A stretch of DNA of 64,000 bases from Ovis canadensis (taxonomy: Eukaryota > Chordata > Mammalia > Artiodactyla > Bovidae), in the NCBI RefSeq assembly GCF_042477335.2, contig NC_091247.1, forward strand, positions 39,545,501-39,609,500, written 5' to 3'. The translations under genes and the position numbers were made by a program. Within the stretch, counting starts at the first letter, position 1. Each line of letters begins with the position of its first letter. Positions 21,581 to 34,008 of the stretch are shown here, in pieces. Below the pieces are notes generated by a model. That model ran no database searches. It saw only the letters and a program-made list of their open reading frames with translations, and was not told the origin of the DNA.

Positions 21581-24500
21581 GACAACTAATAGTGTTACTA
21601 AGTAAAGGCAGGAAGCCCCAGTTCCTTTCCACTGAAAACGTTGAGCTACCTTTGAAGCTTTCTTCATCTTTTCCTATTCCATTTTTCCATTCTTTTCCCA
21701 TAAGGCTGAGTATAAAGCTGACTTTGTCATATATTAAAGTGTGCGTGTGGGTGGTTGATTGTCATGGCAGGAAGCACCATCTTATAACCCTGGATGGCAT
21801 CAAGGAAGAGCTCTCAGGGAACCCGCTGATGTCCACTCTAAGTGAAGGCAAAGCCCAGTGGAGCCAGCAAACTAGAATTCTGGGGGGTTGAAACACACAT
21901 TTTTAAATGAGGTTGATCTGAAAGTCTCTGTTGGCAATGAAAGTCCCGGAGAAACAGGCCAAAATGGAATTCCCAAGATTTTCAGCTTTGCAATGACCGC
22001 TGAGAAGAAAATTCCAGATTGAAAAAAAAGAGACCACCCTTGCCAGGACTTTTCCACAGTAAACATTTGAAAAGGCTGGGAGGTGACTCTTTGAAGAGTG
22101 CCGCCTCTTCTAAATTTGGCAGTTCATACAAAGGCCGTGTCTTCTTCCATATCCTGCTCTGGAAAAGAAGAGATTGATTTGCAGTTGTGCGTTCTGTTCC
22201 CTGAGAAACCTTCCCCCAGGCCACAGAGAATTTTCACTTTCCTGTCACCAGAGGAATGAGGCAGGAGGGAAGATAAGAAAGCAAAGGCACTTACTTCTTG
22301 GGTTAATTGTGAACCTTTCTGCAGCTTGGCTTCCGGCGAACTCACAGAAGTCTGGGGAAAGAATTCTGACAGATGTATATCTTCCATCAGCATTGCAGAG
22401 ATAAGGGCAAGGTGACCTCATGGCAGAGCTTCTGTGTGTTGTGTGTCTCTGGATAAACGCTATAGTGGAGCTTCTTGCTCTGGGTTCTTTAGTGGCCCAG
22501 ACACAGCCGCTCTCTCATGAAGATTCTACTGATGACCAACTTAAGTACTTAGTGGGCAAGATGAATTTACGGGCTCATCCAACTCCATAAGTATATACAT
22601 TTATATATTTGTCGAGCTGGAAATGACTTCCGATTTCATCTAGTTGAACTCTATTTTTCCGAAACAGAAGTGGAAGCCAGAGAGGCCAAATAAAGTTTTG
22701 GGATCAGAAATTGCAAGACTGAATCAAGAATGCCCGAATTACAGCCCTTTCTGTTACTCTCCAGAGTTCTTGAGATTGGAGTCTGCATGCTTCCTTACAA
22801 ACATGTGTGTGACTATATGGGCAAGGTACACAAAAGGGAGGGGATACAACTTAGGGTATTTTCCTAGAACTCAAGCCTTATCCTAAGGCCAGCACTTAAA
22901 TGTCATATCACATGGACCGCTGTTCATGTCACATATATTGCCTGTTCCCCAATTCCCAGAATAGTGCCTGACCGAGTGGGTAATCAATATTTGTTGGGCG
23001 AATGAATAAATGAATGTTAAAAGTAAGATATGACTTTTCATCAGAAATTTTAGTTTACAATGCCTTAGAGATACGTCATGAAAATATTTTAGAAAACTAT
23101 AGTGGTGTTAAAACTAGATGTCTCAAAGAAGTATCTATATTGTGGTCATGTACCTCATCTGTGGCCTCATGATTCCATTCTAAGCAATAGCAAGTCTTCT
23201 GGGGATACTTATTTTTTCAGATCAAAGGACAGTGCCTCAAAGGGAGAGGTGCATTTGTCTTCTGCTTCTTGACTTAGGATGTGGTCAAGTGGCCTGGAGT
23301 TAAAGTGGCCATTCTGGAAACATGAGGTAACTAATGTGAGGCAAGCCAAAAGACCGAGGATGGTGAGGGCTAGGGAAGCATGGAAAACCCTGAGCCCCTA
23401 AGGAACTGTGGAGCTTCCCTCCAGTATCTATACCACCTGCCTCCAGAGCTCTCACGAGGAGGGATAGTTATGTGTCTTCATTGCCTGGGTTGCTCTTAGT
23501 TGGGTGTCCTTTTATTTATAGCCAAACACTCTTAACTGAATCAGGCTATTGCCAGTATTAGAGGAAGAACCTAAGACTTGAAAACGGTTGGTGACTTTGC
23601 TAAGGTTGGTGGAGTGGGGAGAGAGGCTGGCAGTGCACACACACAGCTGGACTCCAGAGCCTGCTCTCTGGGCACTGTCTGTGTCTGCCAGGTTATGGGA
23701 CTTACATGACATGGAGCCGGATGATGGGCAAAGAAAGAGAGTCAGATAAAGGAAAGTCATCAGGAGAGGACAAATTGAGAGGACTATTCTATAGACTAAC
23801 TAAGGAGAAGGCAATTAGAGAAGCCAGGGGGAGTTAAGGTTAAACACACAAATCAACAACACATCTCCAGTAGAGAAAGTGATTTTGAGACTCTGATGAT
23901 GGTGGAGCTTAAAAGATTGCATAAGAGAAGTTACTACTGGGGATGGGGTGGGGCGTTCAAAAGATAGACTTAAAAATACTAGAATTTTTCTCTTTTTCAA
24001 AAAATGTTCTGAGCTTTTTGCACTTTCTTCAATACTATATGGAGATCAAAGAAGTAATACAGAGAGTGGCTTGCATGGGCTTGGAGCCATGGGTTTCTAT
24101 CAATAATAAAGACCCCATAATAATGGCTCTGTGTTACAGATGAACCCAATTTTTTAAGGCAATAATTCATTTTCCAAAATTCCTAGCCTGAATGTATAAC
24201 TATTTTCAGCTGCCACATTATAAACATAATGAATAGAGCTGATAATGGAGTCAAAGGAAAAAGAGATGAAAAATGACTGCCATCAGGAAAATGAGCAGAA
24301 GAGAAAAATTAAGTTCTTAAATTCTAGATTTGCACCAATCTGCTCAGCAGAAAATCTTTAAATGTCTAAGCTGGAGCTAAGGACAAACAACTGTTGATGG
24401 CTCTCGTCAGAGAAGGTGAACTGTGAACAATTAATATAAAATCCTGCCACCTTTGATTTCAGTCCACTCTTACCTAGCCTCTTCTGGGACCTAATAGCAT

Positions 24501-25300
24501 CCAGACAGACTAATGGCTGGTTTCTGAATTAACTGATGACTCTGCTTTGCATGTGCCATCTTTTCTGCCTGGAACCCTTTCCTCCCCTCCTCCAGATGCC
24601 CTGCCACCCGCTCACTGTAAGTCTACCACTCAAGTGGCATCTTCTCCACAAGCTCCCCCACATCTGGTGTTGGGTGCTCTTGTGTGTATGTGTGTCCCAA
24701 CAACCTGTACATGCTTCTATTGTGGCACTTCTATTGATTGGAAAAGTCTACTCACAAGGACTGTATTCTTAATAATTTAAGCCTATATCTGCCAGGAACA
24801 GTGTCTCTGCCACTTCCTTTGTAGAAATCTCTGTTTTAGGGCTCTCTCTGAAAATGTGTTTATTTTCGAGTAGTGGTGGTTTAGTTGCTAAGTTGCGTCT
24901 GACTCTTATGGAGCACGCTATTTATTCCTTTAACAGCATTAATCACAGTCTGCAGTTCTTCCATTTGCTTCCATCTGTAGCTCTGCATCTCTCTTCCTCC
25001 TGCTTTAGGAGGGCCCCTGTGTGATGGCAAAGCTCTTGTCTGCCTGTCTCTTTCATGGAGCCTGGCTTTCACAAGGTGCTCCAAAAATATAAGAATAAAT
25101 AATGCCTGGCACATGATAGTCAAACATACCTAAAATTCAATCCAGGGCTGCTTTATTGCATATCTTTCAAAAAATGAATTATCTGTGTCTTTTGTTGTTC
25201 TTGTTGTTGTTTTTGTGGAAATCTTTATTTCAAGCCAACCAGTATCATTAATATGATACACACGAAAACCAAAATGTTTAGGTGGAAATCATGCAAAAGA
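21581..25300. other. Intergenic, few repeats, no recognised gene
   Basis: About 3.7 kb. The text at 22950-23015 (CCAGAATAGTGCCTGACCG .. AATATTTGTTGGGCGAATG) looks like a MIR tail. A 30-bp Bov-tA scrap lies at about 24874-24906 (TTGCTAAGTTGCGTCTGAC). Everything else appears unique. The open frames are short and unlike known proteins. Confidence 0.5.
22945..23015 (+). repeat. MIR 3-prime tail fragment
   Basis: AATAGTGCCTGACCGAGTGG followed by AATCAATATTTGTTGGGCGA and AATGAATAAATGAATG matches the common MIR tail. Confidence 0.5.
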
Positions 25301-25656
25301 TTTTTTTTTTTTAAATTTCCTTATTTTAGGCTGTGCTGAGTCTTCACTGCTGTGATCATCTCTAGTAGTGGTGAGTGGGGGCTACTTTGTAGCTGCGGTG
25401 CACAGGCTTCTCACTGTGATGCTTCTCTTGTTGTGGAGCACAGGCTTTAGAGCACTTGGGCTTTGGTAGTTATGGCTCATTGGTTCACGGGCTCAGTAGC
25501 TCTGGTTCCAGGGTTCCAGAGCACAGGCTCAATATTTGTGGTACACAGGCTTAGCTGCTTCATGGCATGTGGGATTTTCCCAGATCAGAGACTGAACCCA
25601 CGTCTCCTGCATTGGAGGGAGGATTCTTTACCACTGAATCACCAGGGAAGCCCCTC
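25300..25656 (-). repeat. CHR-type SINE, long form
   Basis: Reverse-oriented: a T-rich start, repeated GTGGTGCACAGGCTT-like units (GCAGCTACT repeats on the reverse strand), then the reversed tRNA head (CATGTGGGATTTTCCCAGAT, CACCAGGGAAGCCCCT). A cetartiodactyl SINE, nearly full length. Confidence 0.85.
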
Positions 25657-26294
25657 AAAAGACTTTTTCGATGGGATAGTCTCTGGTGATGAGGACTAAA
25701 TACTGCTGTACAAGTACTGGTTCCTCAGAGCTTTGAGCCAACGCGTATTCTCTTTTTTAAAACAGCTCCTTTTGGAATTACTGGAAGCACCCCTGGGGCA
25801 TTATTCTAGGTCTTAATAGAGCAGGGGCTGTGGGCCAGGAAATGCACTGATCACTGAGGCTCACGCATGAACCAGATAGACACAGTCTGTGCCCTGTGCG
25901 TCTATAGGTTGGCAGATGAAATCAATGTTAATCAAATAATCTTACCTGAAATGTATCACTACAAACTACAATAAGTACAGTGAAGTAAAACCAGCGCGTT
26001 GCCAGCAGGACCTTGTTCTCAGGTATGGGGGAAGAATCTACCCACATCTGGTTCTCAGCAGGTGTTTCCTTTGGCAGCTGCAAATCCACAATCATGCTTA
26101 GCACCATCCTTCCTCAAACAATGACTTGAAGGGAGGAGAAAACTTGTAGGTTCCAAACTGAGGCATTAAAAATAACAATGTTAGTCTTAATGAATCCATG
26201 TTAGATTCATTGGGGTGGGTTTGAAGATGTTTATGCCAACCTCAGCATCTTCTTGTTACCTCTGGTTCTCGGTGACCATGTTCAGAAGGAGCTC
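25657..26294. other. Intergenic, nothing recognised
   Basis: Unique-looking sequence, no gene. A MIR-like or other ancient core cannot be excluded. Confidence 0.4.
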
Positions 26295-26425
26295 TCCAAG
26301 AAAGACTGCTGCTAAGTCACTTCAGTCGTGTCCGACTCTGCGCGACCCCATAGACAGCAGCCCACCAGGCTCCCCTGTCCCTGGGATTCTGCAGGCAAGA
26401 CACTGCAGTGAGTCCAAGAAAGACT
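26295..26425 (-). repeat. BOV-A2 fragment with 13-bp target duplication
   Basis: A 105-bp reversed BOV-A unit (26308-26412) starts with GCTGCTAAGTCACTTCAGTC and stops after CAAGACACTGCAGTGAG. Exact direct repeats TCCAAGAAAGACT lie at 26295-26307 and 26413-26425. Confidence 0.94.
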
Positions 26426-27950
26426 ACTTTAGTACAATAAGGTTTTTTTTTTTTCCTATAAATTCTAGAGGTTGGACCAGGGTGAATGCCTGGGCCTTTT
26501 GGAATGAATGACTTTTGTCCAGTTCTTGGGCAAGTTGAAGCTTATATCCTGGAAGCAGACTATCTGGCCTTCTGGGTCTCAGTGCCTTCGGTTCCTTAGC
26601 CCTCATCTCTAGGTCTGTGTTTTTTAAACTCGCAATGTATAAGGATCTGAAGAGGTGGAAACTCTCTTGCCCAGCTAGCTGTGTGGAGTAATAAGTCTCA
26701 GAAGATAACGCTACAGGGGAAATTTGGAATACAGCCTGTGGTCGCCTAGTTCAAGGCCCCACCAGAATATCCTTACCCCGTATTCTAGCCCATCTGGGGG
26801 CTGATGGAGGCATGAACCTAGAGCTCCCACTGGTGGCAGGACTGGGTCACCAATGCTTCTCAATTTTTCCATTGAGGGTTTCTCAACTTTTCATTGGTTT
26901 CTTCCTTCATTCACACTGGGTATAACAGCTGAGCCAGTGGTCTTCAAGAGGTATTCAAAAACATCATCTTCACCTTAATGGGTACATTTTTTCCAAATGC
27001 TAGCAATTTTCTATGATCTACGGGGAACAATGGATGCCTCCAGGCCTTCGTGAATGTCTCCTTATAGTTGCCGCCAAAGCCTCAGCTACTAGGAGGGAAG
27101 TGTAAGGTCACCTCAATCCTGCCATCACCTCTGCTGACCTCCACTACTTTCTTTTTCTAAGGACTGTTCAGAATCAAGAGATGTGAGTTTTGCGTGCACA
27201 CACACACACACACATGATTAGTTTATCTCTGCCTCCTGCCAGCTGGGAGGTTGGAAGAGCTCCTGGGGAGTCTGGAATGAGAGGTTTAGAAAAGCTCTCC
27301 ACAGGGGTTAAGGAGAGTGGTCTCCTTTGCTTCTCTTCAGGGCCGTCTTTTCTCAATGTCATTATGGGAGGCTTGGGGGCCTAGCATCTCGGGGTGGAGG
27401 GGCTGCCCAGTCCTTCTGGAAATCAGGCTGCAAACCCACCTCTAGCCCAGGTACCATGGTGCTGCTGCGAGGTCCAGCTCAGGTCACCAAGGGATTAAAC
27501 TGAAGTTTGGGGCAAAACCTTCATAGTAATAAAGAGCACGCAATTGTCAACATATCCCCACAAACCCACCACAGTAATGACTGAGTGAGTGCAGGCTGGG
27601 GCATTCAGGGTTCCTGGGCTCAAGTGAGATAGTGCCTATCACACCTTCCTATTATTATTATTAATAGTTTAATAAATAATCTGATTAAAATGCTGTATAT
27701 TATAAATAGAAATTGGGTTTCCTGACCCCTCTCCAATGTCCTTCTCACGACATCCATGGGTCAGCAAGACTTTAGAGTTCTGATCTTACTCATCTCCTGT
27801 GATAGAAAATTTAAAACTAAATAAAACCATAGCCCCTAGTTTCTAGTTGTGAAGATATTAAAGTCTTTATTGATGTGCAGAAAAAATTCTGAAAAGTGGG
27901 GAGATCCCTCTTCATTGGAGACATAAATGATGAAATGTCGTGTGACCGAG
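26426..27950. other. Intergenic, nothing recognised
   Basis: Holds a (CA)8 run near 27199-27214 and a short (ATT)n run near 27651. No gene is seen. Confidence 0.5.
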
Positions 27951-28318
27951 TGTGATGGGTTGAATCGTGTCCCCTCTAAAATTTACATGCTGAAGCCCTG
28001 ACCCCCAGTATCTCGGAATGTGACCTGTAATTGGAGAGATGGTGCAATTTTGTAATTAAGGGGGTAATTAAGGTAAAATGGGATCACTAGGATGGGCTCT
28101 AATCCACCATGACTGACGTGCCATGAGAAGAGATTAAGACAGATGTGCACAGAGGAAAGACCACGTGACCACACAGGCAGAAGGTGACCATCCACAAGCC
28201 AAGGAGAGAGGCCCAGAAGAGCCCGACCCTTCCCACACCTTGATCTTGGACGTCCAGCTTTCAGAACTGTTAGGTAATAAATTTCTGTTGTTTATGGCAG
28301 CTCAAGAAAACTAATACA
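27951..28318 (+). mobile_element. MLT1A-like solo LTR (ERVL-MaLR)
   Basis: Starts TGTGATGGGTTGAATCGTGT, passes through GCCCTGACCCCCAGTATCTC and GGGATCACTAGGATGGGCTC, and ends AAACTAATACAC. These are MaLR LTR landmarks. The element is internally shortened and has no internal genes. Confidence 0.82.
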
Positions 28319-28394
28319 CCAAGGGTGGGAGTTTTTCTGAAGATTTTAATGGTGATGGAGAATTCAAAATTGTACGATTGAATAGAGTAGAACT

Positions 28395-28651
28395 GGGATT
28401 CAAATTCAGGGCTTCCAAGGTGGCTCAGCAGGTAAAGAATCTGCCTGCAATGCAGGAGACACAGGAGTTGCGGGTTCGATCCTTGGGTTAGGAAGATCCC
28501 CTAGAGCAGAGCATGGCAACCCACTCCAGTATTCTTGCTTGGAGAAACCCATGGACAGAGGAGCCTGGTGAGTTATAGTCTATAGGGTCACAAACAGCAG
28601 GACAGGACTATAATGACTGAGCACAGCAGGGCTCAGGGATTCAAATTCAGG
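28395..28651 (+). repeat. Bov-tA SINE with 16-bp target duplication
   Basis: The SINE (28411-28635) has head GCTTCCAAGGTGGCTCAGC and box B GCGGGTTCGATCC, and ends in ACTGAGCACAGCAGG. Exact direct repeats GGGATTCAAATTCAGG lie at 28395-28410 and 28636-28651, so the insertion boundaries are certain. Confidence 0.96.
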
Positions 28652-29939
28652 TTAATTCTCGCTCTGGAATCCATACCAACTGTAAATGTGATTCACTGTT
28701 CACCACCTTGAGCTGGCTTTCAAAAGGCAATTAAAATACATTTGGTGGAGGAGTACTTTTCATAGATAGACTGCTTTCTTAGTGGTGTGGGGGGTAAGCA
28801 GAAAGCTTCAGCGTCCCCCAGAGTCTTCATCGCTCTGTCCCACTGCCGAGGCTTCGGCTGAAGGCACAAGCCTGACTCCTGTTTCTCTTCCAGGTGTTTC
28901 CTCCACACCAGGTGCTCTGGTGTGAACACAGTTCCTAGAAGGCAAAATGGAGAAACTAGGTCCATAGGGTCTCCGTGAGCTGTGTGAGCACCTGCCTGCA
29001 CTGGAGGCTCCTCGTGTGCACATTGGGTCAAAGACGTGAAACTGCTCATAGTGACTTGTGTACTAACAGCCCATTTTCTTGGGCTGCATCAGGAGGCCCT
29101 GGTGCCCTCCATCCCAGCAAGGACCCTCATCCTCAGCCCAGGCAGTCAGAGGGGCCAGGAAGGATCTGTGTCCTGCTCCTGCTTGGGGAACCAGAGTGCC
29201 AGCAGGCAAGCAGGGTATAGAGCCTGCTTTCAGCACAATTCCTATTCCGGGGTTGTGAAGGGTGGAGTCCTAATCCTCAGGTCAGTATCTCACGTTTGCT
29301 TAGCCCTTTCACAACATCGTCCTATTTGGTCCTAAGGGCCATTGTGAGCTTTGAGTGAGATAGATCTCCCCACCGCCCCTGTTCATGGGTGAGCGAAGTG
29401 ATGTCTCACAGGTGACTCGGGAGACACATGCACTGCCAGTCAGATGAATGGCATGACGATGAGGGCTAGGCGATACCTTAAAGCAGTGGAGTGCAGGTTT
29501 CTGTGGCAGCCTCGTCTTGGCATTCATTCTACCCTCCAGGGGAAGACAGCCAAAGCGGGCTGGGCCGAGCACATGGCAGCTCCCGGGGTAACATGGGGAC
29601 TACAGGTGTACACATGCATGAAGGGAGGATGCGGCTCAGAACTACAAAGGGGCTCTGGCCCAGCCATGGCCTACGTGGCCCCTACACCAAGTGCAGGCAG
29701 TTGGGCTTGTCCTAGTGGCAGGCAAAGCTTTAAGAGGCAGAGTGGTCAGATGGCATTATTAGCTGTGTAGGATACCTCTAAAGAGTCTTAAATAATTTCA
29801 AACTAGGAACAAACTAGGAACCCTTGTTTACACTTAACTAGTACCACGCATCACCTAGACTAGAGAGAGGAGGTAATTTTAGAAAGGAAGCCTGGGCATC
29901 TCTTGCTAAATTTGCAACCTACTGGATCTCTCCATTCTT
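28652..29939. other. Intergenic, nothing recognised
   Basis: GC-richer than its surroundings, with several overlapping open frames of about 100 codons on both strands, none similar to a known protein. Confidence 0.5.
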
Positions 29940-30115
29940 AAATCTTTTTATTTTCGTTTATTGTTGAAGTGTAGACATTTAGGTTGCTTCCATGTCTTGG
30001 CTATTGTGAACAGCACTGCTATGAATCTAGGAGTGAATGTATCTTTGCAAATTATAGTTTTGTCTGGATAGATGCCAAGGAGTGGGATTGCTGGATCATG
30101 CGGCAGCTCTATTCA
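29940..30115 (-). repeat. L1 ORF2 end fragment (antisense)
   Basis: TTAGGTTGCTTCCATGTCTT, GCTATTGTGAACAGCACTGC and GGGATTGCTGGATCATGC are the antisense of the well-known L1 ORF2 C-terminal region. Confidence 0.85.
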
Positions 30116-31100
30116 TTCTTAAGTCCTTTTGATACTTTTTTTTTTAATCTATAAGAGAGCTTTTCATCAAGGGAAGTAATAACAGTTGCCTCAGTTACTA
30201 ACAAAGAGCTATTTTAAGGTGGACGTTTTGGCAAATCTCTTGAGGTGTAAGAATCTTCTTTTCCCCTCTGTCTCTGAGTATTCACCAAGTATTTACAAAG
30301 TACTTGTAATAAGACCCAAACTTCATCATTCTCAACAGCTAGGTGGCCATTTCTGCTTTACCAAGACCTCTGCTCGAGAGTCATAAGCAGTCTGTGTGGC
30401 TCTTCGGTGTCAGCTGAAAATTGTGCCCACTGTGGGCTGGCAGAGCCCTGCAGTTGCTGGGCTTAGCAAACTGAGTGTGGCTCTGTATAGAGGAAGGCCC
30501 CCCTTCCATGGGGTGAGAAGTCAGGATGGAGGGTTAGGGGACAGATCAGGCTGCAGACAGCAGAGTGAAGGATCTGTGTTTGCCCCCTCAGCTATACAAC
30601 CGCTCACACAGCCTGGAGGCAGGGTGCATTCACCATCCCCCACCCCCGGAGTTCCACATGGTGAATTTGCCTGCCTTCTGATCCTCTCTACAGGGTCTGC
30701 AACCCCTGCCCCATCTCACCACGCCCTCGGTCCTGATCTTCAGTTCAGTGGGCCAGGAAGCAACCTCTGCCTGCCTTGTCTAATATTTTCCTATCAGGTG
30801 TGAACTTCCCTGACGCTTTACAGGGGTTTCCAGTAAGTCTCTGTTTCCAGTTGGCCAAGCTTGGCTATTAGCATGTGAAGCAGACTAATTTGCCCAAAGT
30901 CAATTTGTTGGATGAACAACTCACCCAATTACTGAATATTGCCCTCATGTGCTCCCAACTCCATCTCCAACCCCAGGAGCTGTCAGAAAAATGTTCTCCT
31001 CTGGACGTGAGACAGTTTGCAGAGTCACCATGAAAGGCAGGAGCAAAAGCAGCAACAAATTCCTTTGCTGTAAAAACGGTTTAGTGCTATCTAGTTCTGG
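30116..31100. other. Intergenic, nothing recognised
   Basis: Includes a 135-codon open frame at 30396-30803 with low-complexity, repeat-free text and no known domain. I do not support it as a gene. Confidence 0.45.
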
Positions 31101-31222
31101 GGATTTTGTTAGGATTAACTCAGATAATACCAAAAAAAGCACTTATAACAGTCTGACTGGCAATATTCAGCACACAATAAAGGTTAGTGATTATTACCAT
31201 TATAATCATTATTACTTTTAAT
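31101..31222 (+). repeat. MIR 3-prime fragment
   Basis: GGATTAACTCAGATAATACC, GCACTTATAACAGTCTGACT and an ACAATAAAGGTTAGTGATTA / TTATTACCATTATAATC end match the MIR tail. Confidence 0.65.
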
Positions 31223-31330
31223 TTCACACATGCATTTAAACTATATGAGCTAAACTACACTTTAAATTAAAAATTAAAATAACAATTTGAATAAGAATGC
31301 CAGGAATAGAAGACAGATTGCAACCACTAG

Positions 31331-31540
31331 GCTTCCCTAGTGGCTCAGTTGGTAAAAAGTCTGCCTGCAATGCAGGAGACCTGGGTTTGATCCCTGGGTT
31401 TGGAAGGTGCCCTGGAGAAGGGAATGGCAACCCACTCCAGTATTCTGGCCTGGAGAATTCCTTGGACACAGGAGCCTGGTGTGCTACAGTCCATGGGGGT
31501 CACAGAGAGTCGGACACAACTGAGTGACTAACTCACTTTC
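31331..31540 (+). repeat. Bov-tA SINE
   Basis: Head GCTTCCCTAGTGGCTCAG, box-B region GGGTTTGATCCC, body CCCACTCCAGTATTCTGGCC, end GACACAACTGAGTGACTAAC. Confidence 0.93.
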
Positions 31541-31954
31541 AGGGCCAGTTCAGTGGCCTGTAACTTCGGTCTTATCATTTACCCAGAGGGTGGGGGAAGA
31601 GGGGCTGGAGATTGAGTTCAATCACCAATTTGAAGCACCAATTTGGTCAGTGATTTAACCAATTGTTGTTATAGAATGAGGGCTTCCTAAAGGCCCAAAT
31701 GGCGAAGTTTGGTAAGTTCCTGTGTTGGTGAACACATGGAGATGCCGGAAGATCAAGGAAGCTCTGTGCCCCTTCCCATCTACTTCACCCTGCGCATCTC
31801 TTCCATCTGGCTGTTCCTGAGTTGTAATCTTTCATAATAAACCTATGATCTAGGGAGTGAAATGTTTCTCTAAATTGTAGTTTAGAATTTTTAATTTCTA
31901 AATTTTAGGAATTTTAGAAATTTTTAATTTCTCTGAAGTGCTAGTGATCCACTC
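31541..31954. other. Intergenic, nothing recognised
   Basis: Contains an AT-rich block with repeated TTTCTAAATTTTAGG-like text near 31880-31930. No gene is seen. Confidence 0.45.
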
Positions 31955-32080
31955 TAGCACTAGGCAAACTGGACAGACTTGGGTCAGTTCCTAGCTCTGC
32001 TACATTGAAACCTCAGTTTTGTCCTCTGTAAAACTGGTATAGTAGCACTTAATCCAAGTGTTGGTTTAAGGCACAGTTCT
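31955..32080 (+). repeat. MIR SINE fragment
   Basis: GGTCAGTTCCTAGCTCTGC, CTCAGTTTTGTCCTCTGTAA and TAGTAGCACTTAATCC follow MIR order. Similar tail text (GCTTGGCACAGTGCCTTCC) resumes after 32190, so the MIR appears split. Confidence 0.65.
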
Positions 32081-32170
32081 TGAGGCACAAGCCTATTGTG
32101 TTCCCCCTTTGCCTGGGCAAAGTAATAAAGCCACTCTTCCTTTCTCTTAAAAAAAAAAAACAAAAAAAGA
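32081..32170 (+). other. Short poly(A)-tailed insert with AATAAAG signal
   Basis: Within a MIR, a segment of about 90 bp ends in AGTAATAAAGCCACTCTTCC, then about 12 A, one C and 7 A. It looks like a reverse-transcribed 3-prime end with a poly(A) signal. The CAATAAAGCC-like style resembles an LTR R region. The donor transcript is not identified. Confidence 0.4.
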
Positions 32171-32494
32171 GAAGAGTTGATGTAAGATTTAAAGACGACA
32201 TGTACAAAATGCTTGGCACAGTGCCTTCCAGAGCATGCATGGTATTTGTTGTTTATCGATGGTAGTGACTGTTACGATGTCGATGACGACACTGATCAAG
32301 GATCCAGAATGATGTTGGAATGTGACTGGCCTTGCAGGCAGGGAGGACAGCCATTAGTAAATGGGAGGAGAGAGCAGAAAAGGAAGTCAAAGTGCCAACT
32401 TTGATGTGTTATCAGGTTTGTCTGAGGGCAAATGAGCTTTCTATCCTGCTGCTTGAATCCCCTGTCCCTTGTAAGTCCCTGCCTCCTCACCCAG

Positions 32495-32912
32495 TAGTCA
32501 ACTATGGATGTGAGAGTTGGATCATAAAGAAGGCTGAGCACTGAAGAACTGATGCTTTTGAGCTGTGGTGCTGGAGAAGACTCTTGAGAGTCCCTCGGGC
32601 TGCAAGATCAAACCAGTCAATCCTAAGGGAAATCAAACCTGAATACTCATTGGAAGGATTGGTGCTGAAGCTGAAGCTCCAATACTTTGGCCACCTGATG
32701 CAAAGAGGCGACTCATTAGAAAAGACCCCGATGCTGGGAAAGAATGAAGGCAGGAGGAGAAGGGGACGACAGAGGATGAGATGGCTGGATGGTATTATTG
32801 ATTCAATGGGCATGAGTTTCAGCAAACTCTGGGAGATAGGGAAGGACTGGGAAGCCTGGCATGCTGCAATCCATGGAGTGGCAAAGAGTCAGACATGACT
32901 GAGCAACTAAAC
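32495..32912 (+). mobile_element. BovB LINE fragment, older variant
   Basis: Begins in the MYGCESW region (NYGCESWIIKKAEH in translation) and ends near ACATGACTGAGCAACTAAA. It has [17 protein letters not shown] and repeated stop codons. It differs from the younger copies in AAACCTGAATACTCATTGG where they read CCTGGGATTTCTTTGG, so it belongs to an older subfamily. Confidence 0.92.
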
Positions 32913-33239
32913 CACGAAACAGCTCTTCACCCATCTCAGGTTGTATAACCTGCACTCTCAGGTGACCAGGGCCCTCATCTGCACTATTCTGTGGTACATC
33001 CCACACTCCATCCACAACTCCACCCATAGCACAATTTAGCCGGCCGGGTTCCCATCCTAATCACACAGCTCTCTGCTAGGAATCAGATAACTACATGGTA
33101 TAGAGATGGTATTAATGATTAATGGAAATTTCACGGGTGTCCCTAGGACTGTCACACTCATGGTTAATATCCCAAAGGCTCCTGGTAGAGATGTCGCTAT
33201 CTGCCTTGAGTATGAAAGAGAGATGGTTTGAATCAGAGT

Positions 33240-33471
33240 CATTCTCAAGACTGGGACTTCCCTGTAGCTCAAATGGTAAAGAATCTGCCTGCAATGCAGG
33301 GGACCTGGTTTCAGTCCCTGGGTTGGAAAGATCCTCTGGAGAAGGGAATGGCAATACACTCCAGTATTCTTGCCTGGAGAATCCCATGGATAGAGAAGCT
33401 TAGAAGGTTACTGTATCTGGGGTCACAAAGAGTCAGACGTGACTGAGCTGCTAACACACATTCTCAAGACT
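33240..33471 (+). repeat. Bov-tA SINE with 13-bp target duplication
   Basis: The SINE (33253-33458) has head GGGACTTCCCTGTAGCTC and body CACTCCAGTATTCTTGCC. It is flanked by exact CATTCTCAAGACT repeats at 33240-33252 and 33459-33471. Confidence 0.95.
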
Positions 33472-33904
33472 CTTTAAATCAGGCTCTCAAGGGCTTACCT
33501 TCTTTGCTTATGTGAACATTTAAAGTAAGTTGAGTGTATCCCCATATATTAAGGAAGTCTCAGAATCTTTGGATTTATTCATGACTATACTACTGCCAAA
33601 TTAAAGTTGTTTGGTAACATCTTCACGCTCAGTTTTTCCCATCTGAAAAATGGATTCATATCATAAATCCATCTTCTATTTTGTAGGCATCTCTTACCTT
33701 ATATGAATGAACCCATGATAAACCAACGTGTAGGGAGGACAGAGTGTATAGTTGTGTTGATTGAAAATGGGAGAGAAAGCAGGTAGATTTAATATTATCA
33801 TTAATCATAACTTGAGCCATACTTAGCAGTTTTAGACTCATGTTTAACAATCCTGTCTGTATTAGAAGTAATTGGAAAGTTTTTTTTTGTTGTTTGTTTT
33901 TTAA
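33472..33904. other. Intergenic, nothing recognised
   Basis: Unique-looking, AT-leaning sequence with no gene. Confidence 0.45.
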
Positions 33905-34008
33905 CTCTTAGGCTCCACTCCTAATATTCTGATTCAGTTGATATGGAGTAGGATCTGATGCTCAGATTAAGGAGATTCTATTGTGAGGCTAAGTCTGAGA
34001 ACCACTGT
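33905..34008. repeat. MER5-type hAT fragment
   Basis: GGCTCCACTCCTAATATTCTG, ATCTGATGCTCAGATT and AAGTCTGAGAACCACTGTC match one half of a MER5-type element, ending in the inverted-repeat text AGAACCACTG. Confidence 0.65.

Noticed and set aside
30396..30803. A 135-codon open frame on the plus strand
   Set aside because: Low-complexity Pro/Ser/Gly text, no domain, and GC-rich local composition that lowers stop frequency. No homologue is recognised.
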